A stretch of 64,000 nucleotides of DNA from Gordius sp. MW1. Lineage: Eukaryota > Nematomorpha > Gordioida > Gordea > Gordiidae. Shown in pieces: positions 1 through 11,025 of this stretch. The DNA is taken from positions 13,144,001 through 13,208,000 of the forward strand of contig OZ038526.1 in the NCBI GenBank assembly GCA_964036665.1. The letters run 5' to 3'. The translations under genes and the position numbers were made by a program. Every line of letters starts with the position of its first letter. Positions within the stretch are counted from its first letter, which is position 1. The notes under the pieces were generated by a model. That model searched no databases. It was not told the origin of the DNA and saw nothing but the letters and a program-made list of their open reading frames with translations.

Positions 1-126
1 AATCGAGGATAATAGGATTCTCAAATTGGCTTACTTTTATATATTTTTTCATGCTCTTTCACATAGAATCGAAAAAAATAAATATTTTTGTCTCAAAATT
101 TTTCACATATTTTTCTTTGAACCGTA

Positions 127-139
127 TTCATCCGATGAA
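127..139. other. Short dyad TTCAT-CCG-ATGAA in the conserved centre (example in M1)
   Basis: Five-base arms around CCG lie at the start of the least variable part of the monomer (about 133-157). It is present in nearly every monomer and lost in the seven monomers with 89-bp or 39-bp deletions. The CCGTTATCATCC variant of block A shortens its arms. Function unknown. Confidence 0.6.
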
Positions 140-255
140 AGTTGTCGTTTTCAGACGTGGTTTCTATGATCTTAAGTAAAAATTTATCAGAATTTAAAAA
201 CTATTACTTTGAAATCATGATCGCATAGAGCAGTTTTCAAAAATTAAGCACTCAC

Positions 256-282
256 GTTGCGATACAACAAACTAATCGCAAC
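256..282. other. 8-bp inverted repeat with 11-nt loop, in most monomers (example in M1)
   Basis: GTTGCGAT at 256-263 and its exact reverse complement ATCGCAAC at 275-282 flank ACAACAAACTA. It recurs in most monomers. In the CGCCAC subfamily the pair 258-280 is broken (T with C), and in unit F CACGTAGCGAT together with CGCCAC leaves A with C at the same pair. I see no compensating change, so a selected hairpin is not supported. A protein-binding dyad or a neutral feature remains possible. Confidence 0.7.
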
Positions 283-1034
283 AATAAAACGTTGTCTTTT
301 GTCAAAATGATAATTCTTGCAGCTTAAAACCTCTTTTCGGAAGTCAATCGAGGATAATAGGATTCTCAAATTGGCTTACTTTTATATATTTTTTCATGCT
401 CTTTAACATAGAATCGAAAAAAATAAATATTTTTGCCTCAAAATTTTTCACATATTTTTCTTTGAACCGTATTCATCCGATGAAAGTTGTCGTTTTCAGA
501 CGTGGTTTCTATGATCTTAAGTAAAAATTTATCAGAATTTAAAAACTATTACTTTGAAATCATGATCGCATAGAGCAGTTTTCAAAAATTAAGCATTCAC
601 GTTGCGATACAACAAACTAATCGCAACAATAAAACGTTGTCTTTTGTCAAAATGATAATTCTTGCAGCTTAAAACCTCTTTTCGGAAGTCAATCGAGGAT
701 AATAGGATTCTCAAATTGGCCACTTTTATATATTTTTTCATGCTCTTTCACATAGAATCGAAAAAAATAAATATTTTTGCCTCAAAATTTTTCACATATT
801 TTTCTTTGAACCGTATTCATCCGATGAAAGTTGTCGTTTTCAGACGTGGTTTCTATGATCCCAAGTAAAAATTTATCAGAATCTAAAAACTATTACTTTG
901 AAATCATGATCGCATAGAGCAGTTTTCAAAAATTAAGCACTCACGTTGCGATACAACAAACTAATCGCAACAATAAAACGTTGTCTTTTGTCAAAATGAT
1001 AATTCTTGCAGCTTAAAACCTCTTTTCGGAAGTC

Positions 1035-2413
1035 AATCGAGGATAATAGGATTCTCAAATTGGCTTACTTTTATATATTTTTTCATGCTCTTTCACATAG
1101 AATCGAAAAAAATAAATATTTTTGCCTCAAAATTTTTCACATATTTTTCTTTGAACCGTTATCATCCGATGAAAGTTGTCGTTTTCAGACGTGGTTTCTA
1201 TGATCCCAAGTAAAAATTTATCAGAATCTAAAAACTATTACTTTGAAATCATGATCGCATAGAGCAGTTTTCAAATTAAGCACTCACGTTGCGATACAAC
1301 AAACTAATCGCAACAATAAAACGTTGTCTTTTGTCAAAATGATAGTTCTCGCAGCTTAAAACCTCTTTTCGGAAGTCAATCGAGAATAATAGGATTCTCA
1401 AATTGGCTTACTTTTATATATTTTTTCATGCTCTTTCACATAGAATCGAAAAAAATGAATATTTTTACCTCAAAATTTTTCACATATTTTTCTTTGAACC
1501 GTATTCATCCGATGAAAGTTGTCGTTTTCAGACGTGGTTTCTATGATCCCAAGTAAAAATTTATCAGAATCTGAAAACTATTACTTTGAAATCATGATCG
1601 AATAGAGCAGTTTTCAAAAATTAAGCACTCACGTTGCGATACAACAAACTAATCGCAACAATAAAACGTTGTCTTTTGTCAAAATGATAATTCTTGCAGC
1701 TTAAAACCTCTTTTCGGAAGTCAATCGAGGATAATAGGATTCTCAAATTGGCTTACTTTTATATATTTTTTCATGCTCTTTCACATAGAATCGAAAAAAA
1801 TAAATATTTTTGCCTCAAAATTTTTTACATATTTTTCTTTGAACCGTATTCATCCGATGAAAGTTGTCGTTTTCAGACGTGGTTTCTATGATCTTAAGTA
1901 AAAATTTATCAGAATTTAAAAACTATTACTTTGAAATCATGATCGCATAGAGCAGTTTTCAAAAATTAAGCACTCACGTTGCGATACAACAAACTAATCG
2001 CAACAATAAAACGTTGTCTTTTGTCAAAATGATAATTCTTGCAGCTTAAAACCTCTTTTCGGAAGTCAATCGAGGATAATAGGATTCTCAAATTGGCTTA
2101 CTTTTATATATTTTTTCATGCTCTTTCACATAGAATCGAAAAAAATAAATATTTTTGCCTCAAAATTTTTCACATATTTTTCTTTGAACCGTTATCATCC
2201 GATGAAAGTTGTCGTTTTCAGACGTGGTTTCTATGATCCCAAGTAAAAATTTATCAGAATCTAAAAACTATTACTTTGAAATCATGATCGCATAGAGCAG
2301 TTTTCAAAAATTAAGCACTCACGTTGCGATACAACAAACTAATCGCAACAATAAAACGTTGTCTTTTGATCAAAATGATAGTTCTCGCAGCTTAAAACCT
2401 CTTTTCGGAAGTC
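1035..2413 (+). repeat. Higher-order unit A, first copy (M4-M7)
   Basis: Four consecutive monomers share their private variants in order with 2759-4138: M4 and M9 both have CCGTTATC and a two-base deletion near 241; M5 and M10 both have GAGAATAA, AAAATGAAT, AATCTGAAAA and GATCGAATAG; M6 and M11 both have CTTAAG; M7 and M12 both have CCGTTATC and end in TTTTGATCAAAA. The offset is 1724-1725 bp, five monomers. Confidence 0.85.
2364..2375. other. 12-bp perfect palindrome TTTTGATCAAAA at the end of 346-bp-type monomers (example in M7)
   Basis: One extra A converts TTTTGTCAAAA into TTTTGATCAAAA, containing TGATCA. In this window it is confined to about 2.3-24.2 kb and 48.7-63.2 kb, plus a single copy near 39771. 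Either the insertion or the loss could be the derived state; the sequence alone does not say. Confidence 0.75.
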
Positions 2414-2758
2414 AATCGAGAGTAATAGGATTCTCAAATTGGCTTACTTTTATATATTTTTTCATGCTCTTTCACATAGAATCGAAAAAAATAAATATTT
2501 TTACCTCAAAATTTTTCATATATTTTTCTTTGAACCGTATTCATCCGATGAAAGTTGTCGTTTTCAGACGTGGTTTCTATGATCCCAAGTAAAAATTTAT
2601 CAGAATCTAAAAACTATTACTTTGAAATCATGATCGAATAGAGCAGTTTTCAAAAATTAAGCACTCGAGTTGCGATACAACAAACTAATCGCAACAATAA
2701 AACGTTGTCTTTTGTCAAAATGATAGTTCTCGCAGCTTAAAACCTCTTTTCGGAAGTC

Positions 2759-4138
2759 AATCGAGAATAATAGGATTCTCAAATTGGCTTACTTTTATAT
2801 ATTTTTTCATGCTCTTTCACATAGAATCGAAAAAAAATAAATATTTTTGCCTCAAAATTTTTCACATATTTTTCTTTGAACCGTTATCATCCGATGAAAG
2901 TTGTCGTTTTCAGACGTGGTTTCTATGATCCCAAGTAAAAATTTATCAGAATCTAAAAACGATTACTTTGAAATCATGATCGCATAGAGCAGTTTTCAAA
3001 TTAAGCACTCACGTTGCGATACAACAAACTAATCGCAACAATAAAACGTTGTCTTTTGTCAAAATGATGGTTCTCGCAGCTTAAAACCTCTTTTCGGAAG
3101 TCAATCGAGAATAATAGGATTCTCAATATGGCTTACTTTTATATATTTTTTCATGCTCTTTCACATAGAATCGAAAAAAATGAATATTTTTACCTCAAAA
3201 TTTTTCACATATTTTTCTTTGAACCGTATACATCCGATGAAAGTTGTCGTTTTCAGACGTGGTTTCTATGATCCCAAGTAAAAATTTATCAGAATCTGAA
3301 AACTATTACTTTGAAATCATGATCGAATAGAGCAGTTTTCAAAAATTAAGCACTCACGTTGCGATACAACAAACTAATCGCAACAATAAAACGTTGTCTT
3401 TTGTCAAAATGATAATTCTTGCAGCTTAAAACCTCTTTTCGGAAGTCAATCGAGGATAATAGGATTCTCAAATTGGCTTACTTTTATATATTTTTTCATG
3501 CTCTTTCACATAGAATCGAAAAAAATAAATATTTTTGCCTCAAAATTTTTCACATATTTTTCTTTGAACCGTATTCATCCGATGAAAGTTGTCGTTTTCA
3601 GACGTGGTTTCTATGATCTTAAGTAAAAATTTATCAGAATTTAAAAACTATTACTTTGAAATCATGATCGCATAGAGCAGTTTTCAAAAATTAAGCACTC
3701 ACGTTGCGATACAACAAACTAATCGCAACAATAAAACGTTGTCTTTTGTCAAAATGATAATTCTCGCAGCTTAAAACCTCTTTTCGGAAGTCAATCGAGG
3801 ATAATAGGATTCTCAAATTGGCTTACTTTTATATATTTTTTCATGCTCTTTCACATAGAATTGAAAAAAATAAATATTTTTGCCTCAAAATTTTTCACAT
3901 ATTTTTCTTTGAACCGTTATCATCCGATGAAAGTTGTCGTTTTCAGACGTGGTTTCTATGATCCCAAGTAAAAATTTATCAGAATCTAAAAACTATTACT
4001 TTGTAATCATGATCGCATAGAGCAGTTTTCAAAAATTAAGCACTCACGTTGCGATACAACAAACTAATCGCAACAATAAAACGTTGTCTTTTGATCAAAA
4101 TGATAGTTCTCGCAGCTTAAAACCTCTTTTCGGAAGTC
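2759..4138 (+). repeat. Higher-order unit A, second copy (M9-M12)
   Basis: Matches 1035-2413 monomer by monomer. Private differences include TCTCAATATGGC in M10 and AAAACGATTAC in M9, so the duplication is old enough to have gained substitutions. The fifth monomer differs: M8 (CTCGAG type) in the first copy and M13 (TTGACATATT type) in the second. The M8 type recurs as M15 (4830-5174), again directly after a CCGTTATC monomer ending in GATC. Confidence 0.85.
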
Positions 4139-4829
4139 AATCGAGGATAATAGGATTCTCAAATTGGCTTACTTATATATATTTTTTCATGCTCTTTCAC
4201 TTAGAATCGAAAAAAATAAATATTTTTACCTCAAAATTTTTGACATATTTTTCTTTGAACCGTATTCATCCGATGAAAGTTGTCGTTTTCAGACGTGGTT
4301 TCTATGATCCCAAGTAAAAATTTATCAGAATTTAAAAACTATTACTTTGAAATCATGATCGCATAGAGCAGTTTTCAAAAATTAAGCACTCACGTTGCGA
4401 TACAACAAACTAATCGCAACAATAAAACGTTGTCTTTTGTCAAAATGATAGTTCTCGCAGCTTAAAACCTCTTTTCGGAAGTCAATCGAGGATAATAGGA
4501 TTCTCAAATTGGCTTACTTTGATATATTTTTTCATGCTCTTTCACATAGAATCGAAAAAAATAAATATTTTTGCCTCAAAATTTTTCACATATTTTTCTT
4601 TGAACCGTTATCATCCGATGAAAGTTGTCGTTTTCAGACGTGGTTTCTATGATCCCAAGTAAAAATTTATCAGAATCTAAAAACTATTACTTTGTAATCA
4701 TGATCGCATAGAGCAGTTTTCAAAAATTAAGCACTCACGTTGCGATACAACAAACTAATCGCAACAATAAAACGTTGTCTTTTGATCAAAATGATAGTTC
4801 TCGCAGCTTAAAACCTCTTTTCGGAAGTC
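4139..4829 (+). repeat. Dimer M13-M14, first copy of a 1723-bp-offset pair
   Basis: M13 has ACTTATATATAT, CACTTAGAATCG and TTTTTGACATAT; M14 has CTTACTTTGATATATT. The same pair and order recur at 5862-6552 (M18-M19), again five monomers away. M14 has CCGTTATCATCC where M19 has CCGTATTCATCC. Confidence 0.8.
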
Positions 4830-5861
4830 AATCGAGAATAATAGGATTCTCAAATTGGCTTACTTTTATATATTTTTTCATGCTCTTTCACATAGAATCG
4901 AAAAAAATAAATATTTTTACCTCAAAATTTTTCATATATTTTTCTTTGAACCGTATTCATCCGATGAAAGTTGTCGTTTTCAGACGTGGTTTCTATGATC
5001 CCAAGTAAAAATTTATCAGAATCTAAAAACTATTACTTTGAAATCATGATCGAATAGAGCAGTTTTTAAAAATTAAGCACTCGAGTTGCGATACAACAAA
5101 CTAATCGCAACAATAAAACGTTGTCTTTTGTCAAAATGATAATTCTTGCAGCTTAAAACTTCTTTTCGGAAGTCAATCGAGGATAATAGGATTCTCAAAT
5201 TGGCTTACTTTTATATATTTTTTCATGCTCTTTCACATAGAATCGAAAATAAATATTTTTGCCTCAAAATTTTTCACATATTTTTCTTTGAACCGTATTC
5301 ATCTGATGAAAGTTGTCGTTTTCAGACGTGGTTTCTATGAGCCCAAGTAAAAATTTATCAGAATTTAAAAACTATTACTTTGAAATCATGATCGCATAGA
5401 GCAGTTTTCAAAAATTAAGCACTCCGTTGCGATACAACAAACTAATCGCAACAATAAAACGTTGTCTTTTGTCAAAATGATAGTTCTCGCAGCTTGAAAC
5501 CTCTTTTCGGAAGTCAATCGAGGATAATAGGATTCTCAAATTGGCTTACTTTGATATATTTTTTCATGCTCTTTCACATAGAATCAAAAAAAATAAATAT
5601 TTTTACCTCAAAATTTTTCACATATTTTTCTTTGAACCGTATTCATCCGATGAAAGTTGTCGTTTTCAGACGTGGTTTCTATGATCTTAAGTAAAAATTT
5701 ATCAGAATTTAAAAACTATTACTTTGAAATCATGATCGCATAGAGCAGTTTTCAAAAATTAAGCACTCACGTTGCGATACAACAAACTAATCGCAACAAT
5801 AAAACGTTGTCTTTTGATCAAAATGATAGTTCTCGCAGCTTAAAACCTCTTTTCGGAAGTC

Positions 5862-6552
5862 AATCGAGGATAATAGGATTCTCAAATTGGCTTACTTATA
5901 TATATTTTTTCATGCTCTTTCACTTAGAATCGAAAAAAATAAATATTTTTACCTCAAAATTTTTGACATATTTTTCTTTGAACCGTATTCATCCGATGAA
6001 AGTTGTCGTTTTCAGACGTGGTTTCTATGATCCCAAGTAAAAATTTATCAGAATTTAAAAACTATTACTTTGAAATCATGATCGCATAGAGCAGTTTTCA
6101 AAAATTAAGCACTCACGTTGCGATACAACAAACTAATCGCAACAATAAAACGTTGTCTTTTGTCAAAATGATAGTTCTCGCAGCTTAAAACCTCTTTTCG
6201 GAAGTCAATCGAGGATAATAGGATTCTCAAATTGGCTTACTTTGATATATTTTTTCATGCTCTTTCACATAGAATCGAAAAAAATAAATATTTTTGCCTC
6301 AAAATTTTTCACATATTTTTCTTTGAACCGTATTCATCCGATGAAAGTTGTCGTTTTCAGACGTGGTTTCTATGATCCCAAGTAAAAATTTATCAGAATC
6401 TAAAAACTATTACTTTGAAATCATGATCGCATAGAGCAGTTTTCAAAAATTAAGCACTCACGTTGCGATACAACAAACTAATCGCAACAATAAAACGTTG
6501 TCTTTTGATCAAAATGATAGTTCTCGCAGCTTAAAACCTCTTTTCGGAAGTC
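5862..6552 (+). repeat. Dimer M18-M19, second copy of a 1723-bp-offset pair
   Basis: Carries the same private variants as 4139-4829 (ACTTATATATAT, CACTTAGAATCG, TTTTTGACATAT, then CTTACTTTGATATATT). It shows that the five-monomer periodicity of block A continues to its right edge. Confidence 0.8.
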
Positions 6553-8966
6553 AATCGAGGATAATAGGATTCTCAAATTGGCTTACTTTTATATTTTTTT
6601 TCATGCTCTTTCACATAGAATCAAAAAAAATAAAAATTTTTACCTCAAAATTTTTCACATATTTTTCTTTGAACCGTATTCATCCGATGAAAGTTGTCGT
6701 TTTCAGACGTGGTTTCTATGATCCCAAGTAAAAATTTATCAGAATCTAAAAACTATTACTTTGAAATCATGATCGCATAGAGCAGTTTTCAAAAATTAAG
6801 CACTCACGTTGCGATACAACAAACTAATCGCAACAATAAAACGTTGTCTTTTGTCAAAATGATAGTTCTCGCAGCTTAAAACCTCTTTTCGGAAGTCAAT
6901 CGAGGATAATAGTCTCAAATTGGCTTACTTTTATATATTTTTTCATGCTCTTTCACATAGAATCGAAAAAAATAAATATTTTTACCTCAAAATTTTTCAC
7001 ATATTTTTCTTTGAACCGTATTCATCCGATGAAAGTTGTCGTTTTCAGACGTGGTTTCTATGATCCCAAGTAAAAATTTATCAGAATCTAAAAACTATTA
7101 CTTTGAAATCATGATCGCATAGAGCAGTTTTCAAAAATTAAGCACTCACGTTGCGATACAACAAACTAATCGCAACAATAAAACGTTGTCTTTTGTCAAA
7201 ATGATAGTTCTCGCAGCTTAAAACCTCTTTTCGGAAGTCAATCGAGAATAATAGGATTCTCAAATTGGCTTACTTTTATATATTTTTTCATGCTCTTTCA
7301 CATAGAATCGAAAAAAATGAATATTTTTACCTCAAAATTTTTCACATATTTTTCTTTGAACCGTATTCATCCGATGAAAGTTGTCGTTTTCAGACGTGGT
7401 TTCTATGATCCCAAGTAAAAATTTATCAGAATCTAAAAACTATTACTTTGAAATCATGATCGCATAGAGCAGTTTTCAAAAATTAAGCACTCACGTTGCG
7501 ATACAACAAACTAATCGCAACAATAAAACGTTGTCTTTTGTCAAAATGATAGTTCTCGCAGCTTAAAACCTCTTTTCGGAAGTCAATCGAGGATAATAGG
7601 ATTCTCAAATTGGCTTACTTTTATATATTTTTTCATGCTCTTTCACATAGAATCGAAAAAAATAAATATTTTTGCCTCAAAATTTTTCACATATTTTTCT
7701 TTGAACCGTATTCATCCGATGAAAGTTGTCGTTTTCAGACGTGGTTTCTATGATCCCAAGTAAAAATTTATCAGAATCTAAAAACTATTACTTTGAAATC
7801 ATGATCGCATCGAGCAGTTTTCAAAAATTAAGCACTCACGTTGCGATACAACAAACTAATCGCAACAATAAAACGTTGTCTTTTGTCAAAATGATAGTTC
7901 TCGCAGCTTAAAACCTCTTTTCGGAAGTCAATCGAGAATAATAGGATTCTCAAATTGGCTTACTTTTATATATTTTTTCATGCTCTTTCACATAGAATCG
8001 AAAAAAATAAATATTTTTGCCTCAAAAATTTTCACATATTTTTCTTTGAACCGTATTCATCCGATGAAAGTTGTCGTTTTCAGACGTGGTTTCTATGATC
8101 CCAAGTAAAAATTTATCAGAATCTAAAAACTATTACTTTGAAATCATGATCGCATAGAGCAGTTTTCAAAAATTAAGCACTCACGTTGCGATACAACAAA
8201 CTAATCGCAACAATAAAACGTTGTCTTTTGTCAAAATGATAGTTCTCGCAGCTTAAAACCTCTTTTCGGAAGTCAATCGAGAATAATAGGATTCTCAAAT
8301 TGGCTTACTTTTATATATTTTTTCATGCTCTTTCACATAGAATCGAAAAAAATAAATATTTTGACCTCAAAATTTTTCACATATTTTTCTTTGAACCGTA
8401 TTCATCCGATGAAAGTTGTCGTTTTCAGACGTGGTTTCTATGATCCCAAGTAAAAATTTATCAGAATCTAAAAACTATTACTTTGAAATCATGATCGCAT
8501 AGAGCAGTTTTCAAAAATTAAGCACTCACGTTGCGATACAACAAACTAATCGCAACAATAAAACGTTGTCTTTTGATCAAAATGATAGTTCTCGCAGCTT
8601 AAAACCTCTTTTCGGAAGTCAATCGAGGATAATAGGATTCTCAAATTGGCTTACTTTCATATATTTTTTCATGCTCTTTCACATAGAATCAAAAAAAATA
8701 AAAATTTTTACCTCAAAATTTTTCACATATTTTTCTTTGAACCGTATTCATCCGATGAAAGTTGTCGTTTTCAGACGTGGTTTCTATGATCCCAAGTAAA
8801 AATTTATCAGAATCTAAAAACTATTACTTTGAAATCATGATCGCATAGAGCAGTTTTCAAAAATTAAGCACTCACGTTGCGATACAACAAACTAATCGCA
8901 ACAATAAAACGTTGTCTTTTGATCAAAATGATAGTTCTCGCAGCTTAAAACCTCTTTTCGGAAGTC
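6553..8966 (+). repeat. Block B: transition monomers M20-M26
   Basis: Monomer starts are 6553, 6898, 7240, 7585, 7930, 8275 and 8621. M20 and M26 share AATCAAAAAAAATAAAAATT, six monomers (2068 bp) apart. M21 lacks GAT near position 18 (342 bp). M23 has GCATCGAGCAG in place of GCATAGAGCAG, which removes a stop and lengthens a chance open frame. M23 and M24 are the last monomers with G at position 90 before about 22.9 kb, so a change of subfamily lies in this block. Confidence 0.85.
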
Positions 8967-11025
8967 AATCGAGGATAATAGGATTCTCAAATTGGCATAC
9001 TTTTATATATTTTTTCATGCTCTTTCACATAGAATCGAAAAAAATAAATATTTTTACCTCTTCACATATTTTTCTTTGAACCGTATTCATCCGATGAAAG
9101 TTGTCGTTTTCAGACGTGGTTTCTATGATCCCAAGTAAAAATTTATCAGAATCTAAAAACTATTACTTTGAAATCATGATCGCATAGAGCAGTTTTCAAA
9201 AATTAAGCACTACGTTGCGATACAACAAACTAATCGCCACAATAAAACGTTGTCTTTTGTCAAAATGATAGTTCTCTCAGCTTAAAACCTCTTTTCGGAA
9301 GTCAATCGAGGATAATAGGATTCTCAAATTGGCTTACTTTTATATATTTTTTCATGCTCTTTCACATAGAATCGAAAAAAATAAATATTTTTACCTCAAA
9401 ATTTTTCACATATTTTTCTTTGAACCGTATTCATCCGATGAAAGTTGTCGTTTTCAGACGTGGTTTCTATGATCCCAAGTAAAAATTTATAAGAATCTAA
9501 AAACTATTACTTTGAAATCATGATCGCATAGAGCAGTTTTCAAAAATTAAGCACTACGTTGCGATACAACAAACTAATCGCAACAATAAAACGTTGTCTT
9601 TTGTCAAAATGCTAATTCTCGCAGCTTAAAACCTCTTTTCGGAAGTCAATCGAGGATAATAGGATTCTCAAATTGGCTTACTTTTATATATTTTTTCATG
9701 CTCTTTCACATAGAATCGAAAAAAATAAATAGTTTTACCTCAAAATTTTTCACATATTTTTCTTTGAACCGTATTCATCCGATGAAAGTTGTCGTTTTCA
9801 GACGTGGTTTCTATGATCCCAAGTAAAAATTTATCAGAATCTAAAAACTATTACTTTGAAATCATGATCGCATAGAGCAGTTTTCAAAAATTAAGCACTC
9901 AGGTTGCGATACAACAAACTAATCGCAACAATAAAACGTTGTCTTTTGATCAAAATGATAGTTCTCGCAGCTTAAAACCTCTTTTCGGAAGTCAATCGAG
10001 GATAATAGGATTCTCAAATTGGCTTACTTTTTTATATTTTTTCATGCTCTTTCACATAGAATCGAAAAAAATAAATATTTTTACCTCAAAATTTTTCACA
10101 TATTTTTCTTTGAACCGTATTCATCCGATGAAAGTTGTCGTTTTCAGACGTGGTTTCTATGATCCCAAGTAAAAATTTATCAGAATCTAAAAACTATTAC
10201 TTTGAAATCATGATCGCATAGAGCAGTTTTCAAAGATTAAGCACTACGTTGCGATACAACAAACTAATCGCAACAATAAAACGTTGTCTTTTGATCAAAA
10301 TGATAGTTCTCGCAGCTTAAAACCTCTTTTCGGAAGTCAATCGAGGATAATAGGATTCTCAAATTGGCTTACTTTTATATATTTTTTCTGCTCTTTCACA
10401 TAGAATCGAAAAAAATAAATATTTTTACCTCAAAATTTTTCACATATTTTTCTTTGAACCGTATTCATCCGATGAAAGTTGTCGTTTTCAGACGTGGTTT
10501 CTATGATCCCAAGTAAAAATTTTTCAGAATCTAAAAACTATTACTTTGAAATCATGATCGCATAGAGCAGTTTTCAAAAATTAAGCACTACGTTGCGATG
10601 CAACAAACTAATCGCAACAATAAAACGTTGTCTTTTGATCAAAATGATAGTTCTCGCAGCTTAAAACCTCTTTTCGGAAGTCAATCGAGGATAATAGGAT
10701 TCTCAAATTGGCTTACTTTTATATATTTTTTCTGCTCTTTCAAATAGAATCGAAAAAAATAAATATTTTTACCTCAAAATTTTTCACATATTTTTCTTTG
10801 AACCGTATTCATCCGATGAAAGTTGTCGTTTTCAGACGTGGTTTCTATGATCCCAAGTAAAAATTTATCAGAATCTAAAAACTATTACTTTGAAATCATG
10901 ATCGCATAGAGCAGTTTTCAAAAATTAAACACTACGTTGCGATACAACAAACTAATCGCAACAATAAAACGTTGTCTTTTGTCAAAATGATAGTTCTCGC
11001 AGCTTAAAACCTCTTTTCGGAAGTC
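8967..11025 (+). repeat. Six-monomer unit C1 (M27-M32, 2059 bp)
   Basis: Opens with a 337-bp monomer in which AAAATTT at positions 95-101 is missing (ACCTCTTCACAT). Then follow in order a GTTCTCTCAG-preceded monomer, an ATGCTAATTC-preceded monomer with AAATAGTTTTACC and CACTCAGG, a CAAAGATTAAG monomer, and two TTTTCTGCTC monomers. The same six-monomer order with the same total length recurs at 12397-14455. Confidence 0.88.

Larger units (their letters stand above)
1..345 (+). repeat. Monomer M1, used here as the coordinate reference
   Basis: Anatomy by monomer position: 1-30 a conserved head with a CpG; 37-50 a TATATATTTTTT run; 72-78 an A7 run; 85-89, 99-103 and 110-114 T runs roughly 12 bp apart; 127-139 a short dyad TTCAT-CCG-ATGAA; 133-157 a strongly conserved segment around GTTGTCGTTTTCAGACG; 214-221 the palindrome ATCATGAT; 256-282 an 8-bp inverted repeat GTTGCGAT/ATCGCAAC with an 11-nt loop; 297-307 TTTTGTCAAAA, a near-palindrome that becomes perfect when one A is inserted; 335-345 TTTTCGGAAGTC region joining the next monomer. 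Frequent variant sites are 22 (C/A), 90 (A/G), 238 (C/T), 253-256 (CACTCACG, CACTACG or CACTCAGG), 280 (A/C), 308 (T/C) and 323 (C/T). M1 itself carries CTTAAG near 173. Confidence 0.95.
1..6552 (+). repeat. Block A: mixed monomers M1-M19
   Basis: Monomer starts are 1, 346, 691, 1035, 1378, 1723, 2068, 2414, 2759, 3103, 3448, 3793, 4139, 4484, 4830, 5175, 5516, 5862 and 6207. This is the most heterogeneous block. Many monomers have G at position 90. Several have CCGTTATCATCC instead of CCGTATTCATCC (M4, M7, M9, M12, M14), CTTAAG instead of CCCAAG (M1, M2, M6, M11, M17), or GATCGAATAG instead of GATCGCATAG (M5, M8, M10, M15). M3 lacks one base (GGCCACT). M4 and M9 lack two bases near position 241. 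Variants recur every five monomers. No gene is visible. Confidence 0.9.

Noticed and set aside
37..50. TATATATT run resembling a TATA box in every monomer
   Set aside because: In a 69 % AT repeat such runs are expected, and no initiator, downstream gene or other promoter element accompanies it. Satellite transcription is possible but not supported by the sequence.
72..114. Phased A/T tracts implying strong intrinsic curvature
   Set aside because: Tract centres are about 12 bp apart rather than near the 10.5-bp helical repeat, so I cannot support strong curvature without calculation.
256..282. CRISPR-like or tRNA-like structure from the inverted repeat
   Set aside because: There are no unique spacers between repeats, the repeats are full 345-bp monomers, and no tRNA cloverleaf or conserved T-loop sequence is present.
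77..288. Two AATAAA hexamers per monomer (about 77-82 and 283-288), resembling polyadenylation signals
   Set aside because: Expected by chance in this composition, without any coding unit or downstream GU-rich element to terminate.
141..300. Internal similarity GTTGTCGTTTTC (141-152) versus GTTGTCTTTTG (291-301), suggesting a half-length subunit
   Set aside because: Only about 11 bases match, the spacing is 150 bp rather than half of 345, and flanks do not align, so an ancestral dimer is not supported.
335..352. TTCGGAAGTCAATCGAGG as a possible CENP-B box
   Set aside because: It begins with TTCG but lacks the A and CGGG at the required positions of the vertebrate consensus; the reverse strand does not match either.
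7726..7911. An open frame with a different product near 7.7 kb, and a longer one at 33333-33584
   Set aside because: Each is due to a single substitution removing a recurrent stop (TAGAGC to TCGAGC in M23; TATGATCCC to TATCATCCC in M99). They are not genes.
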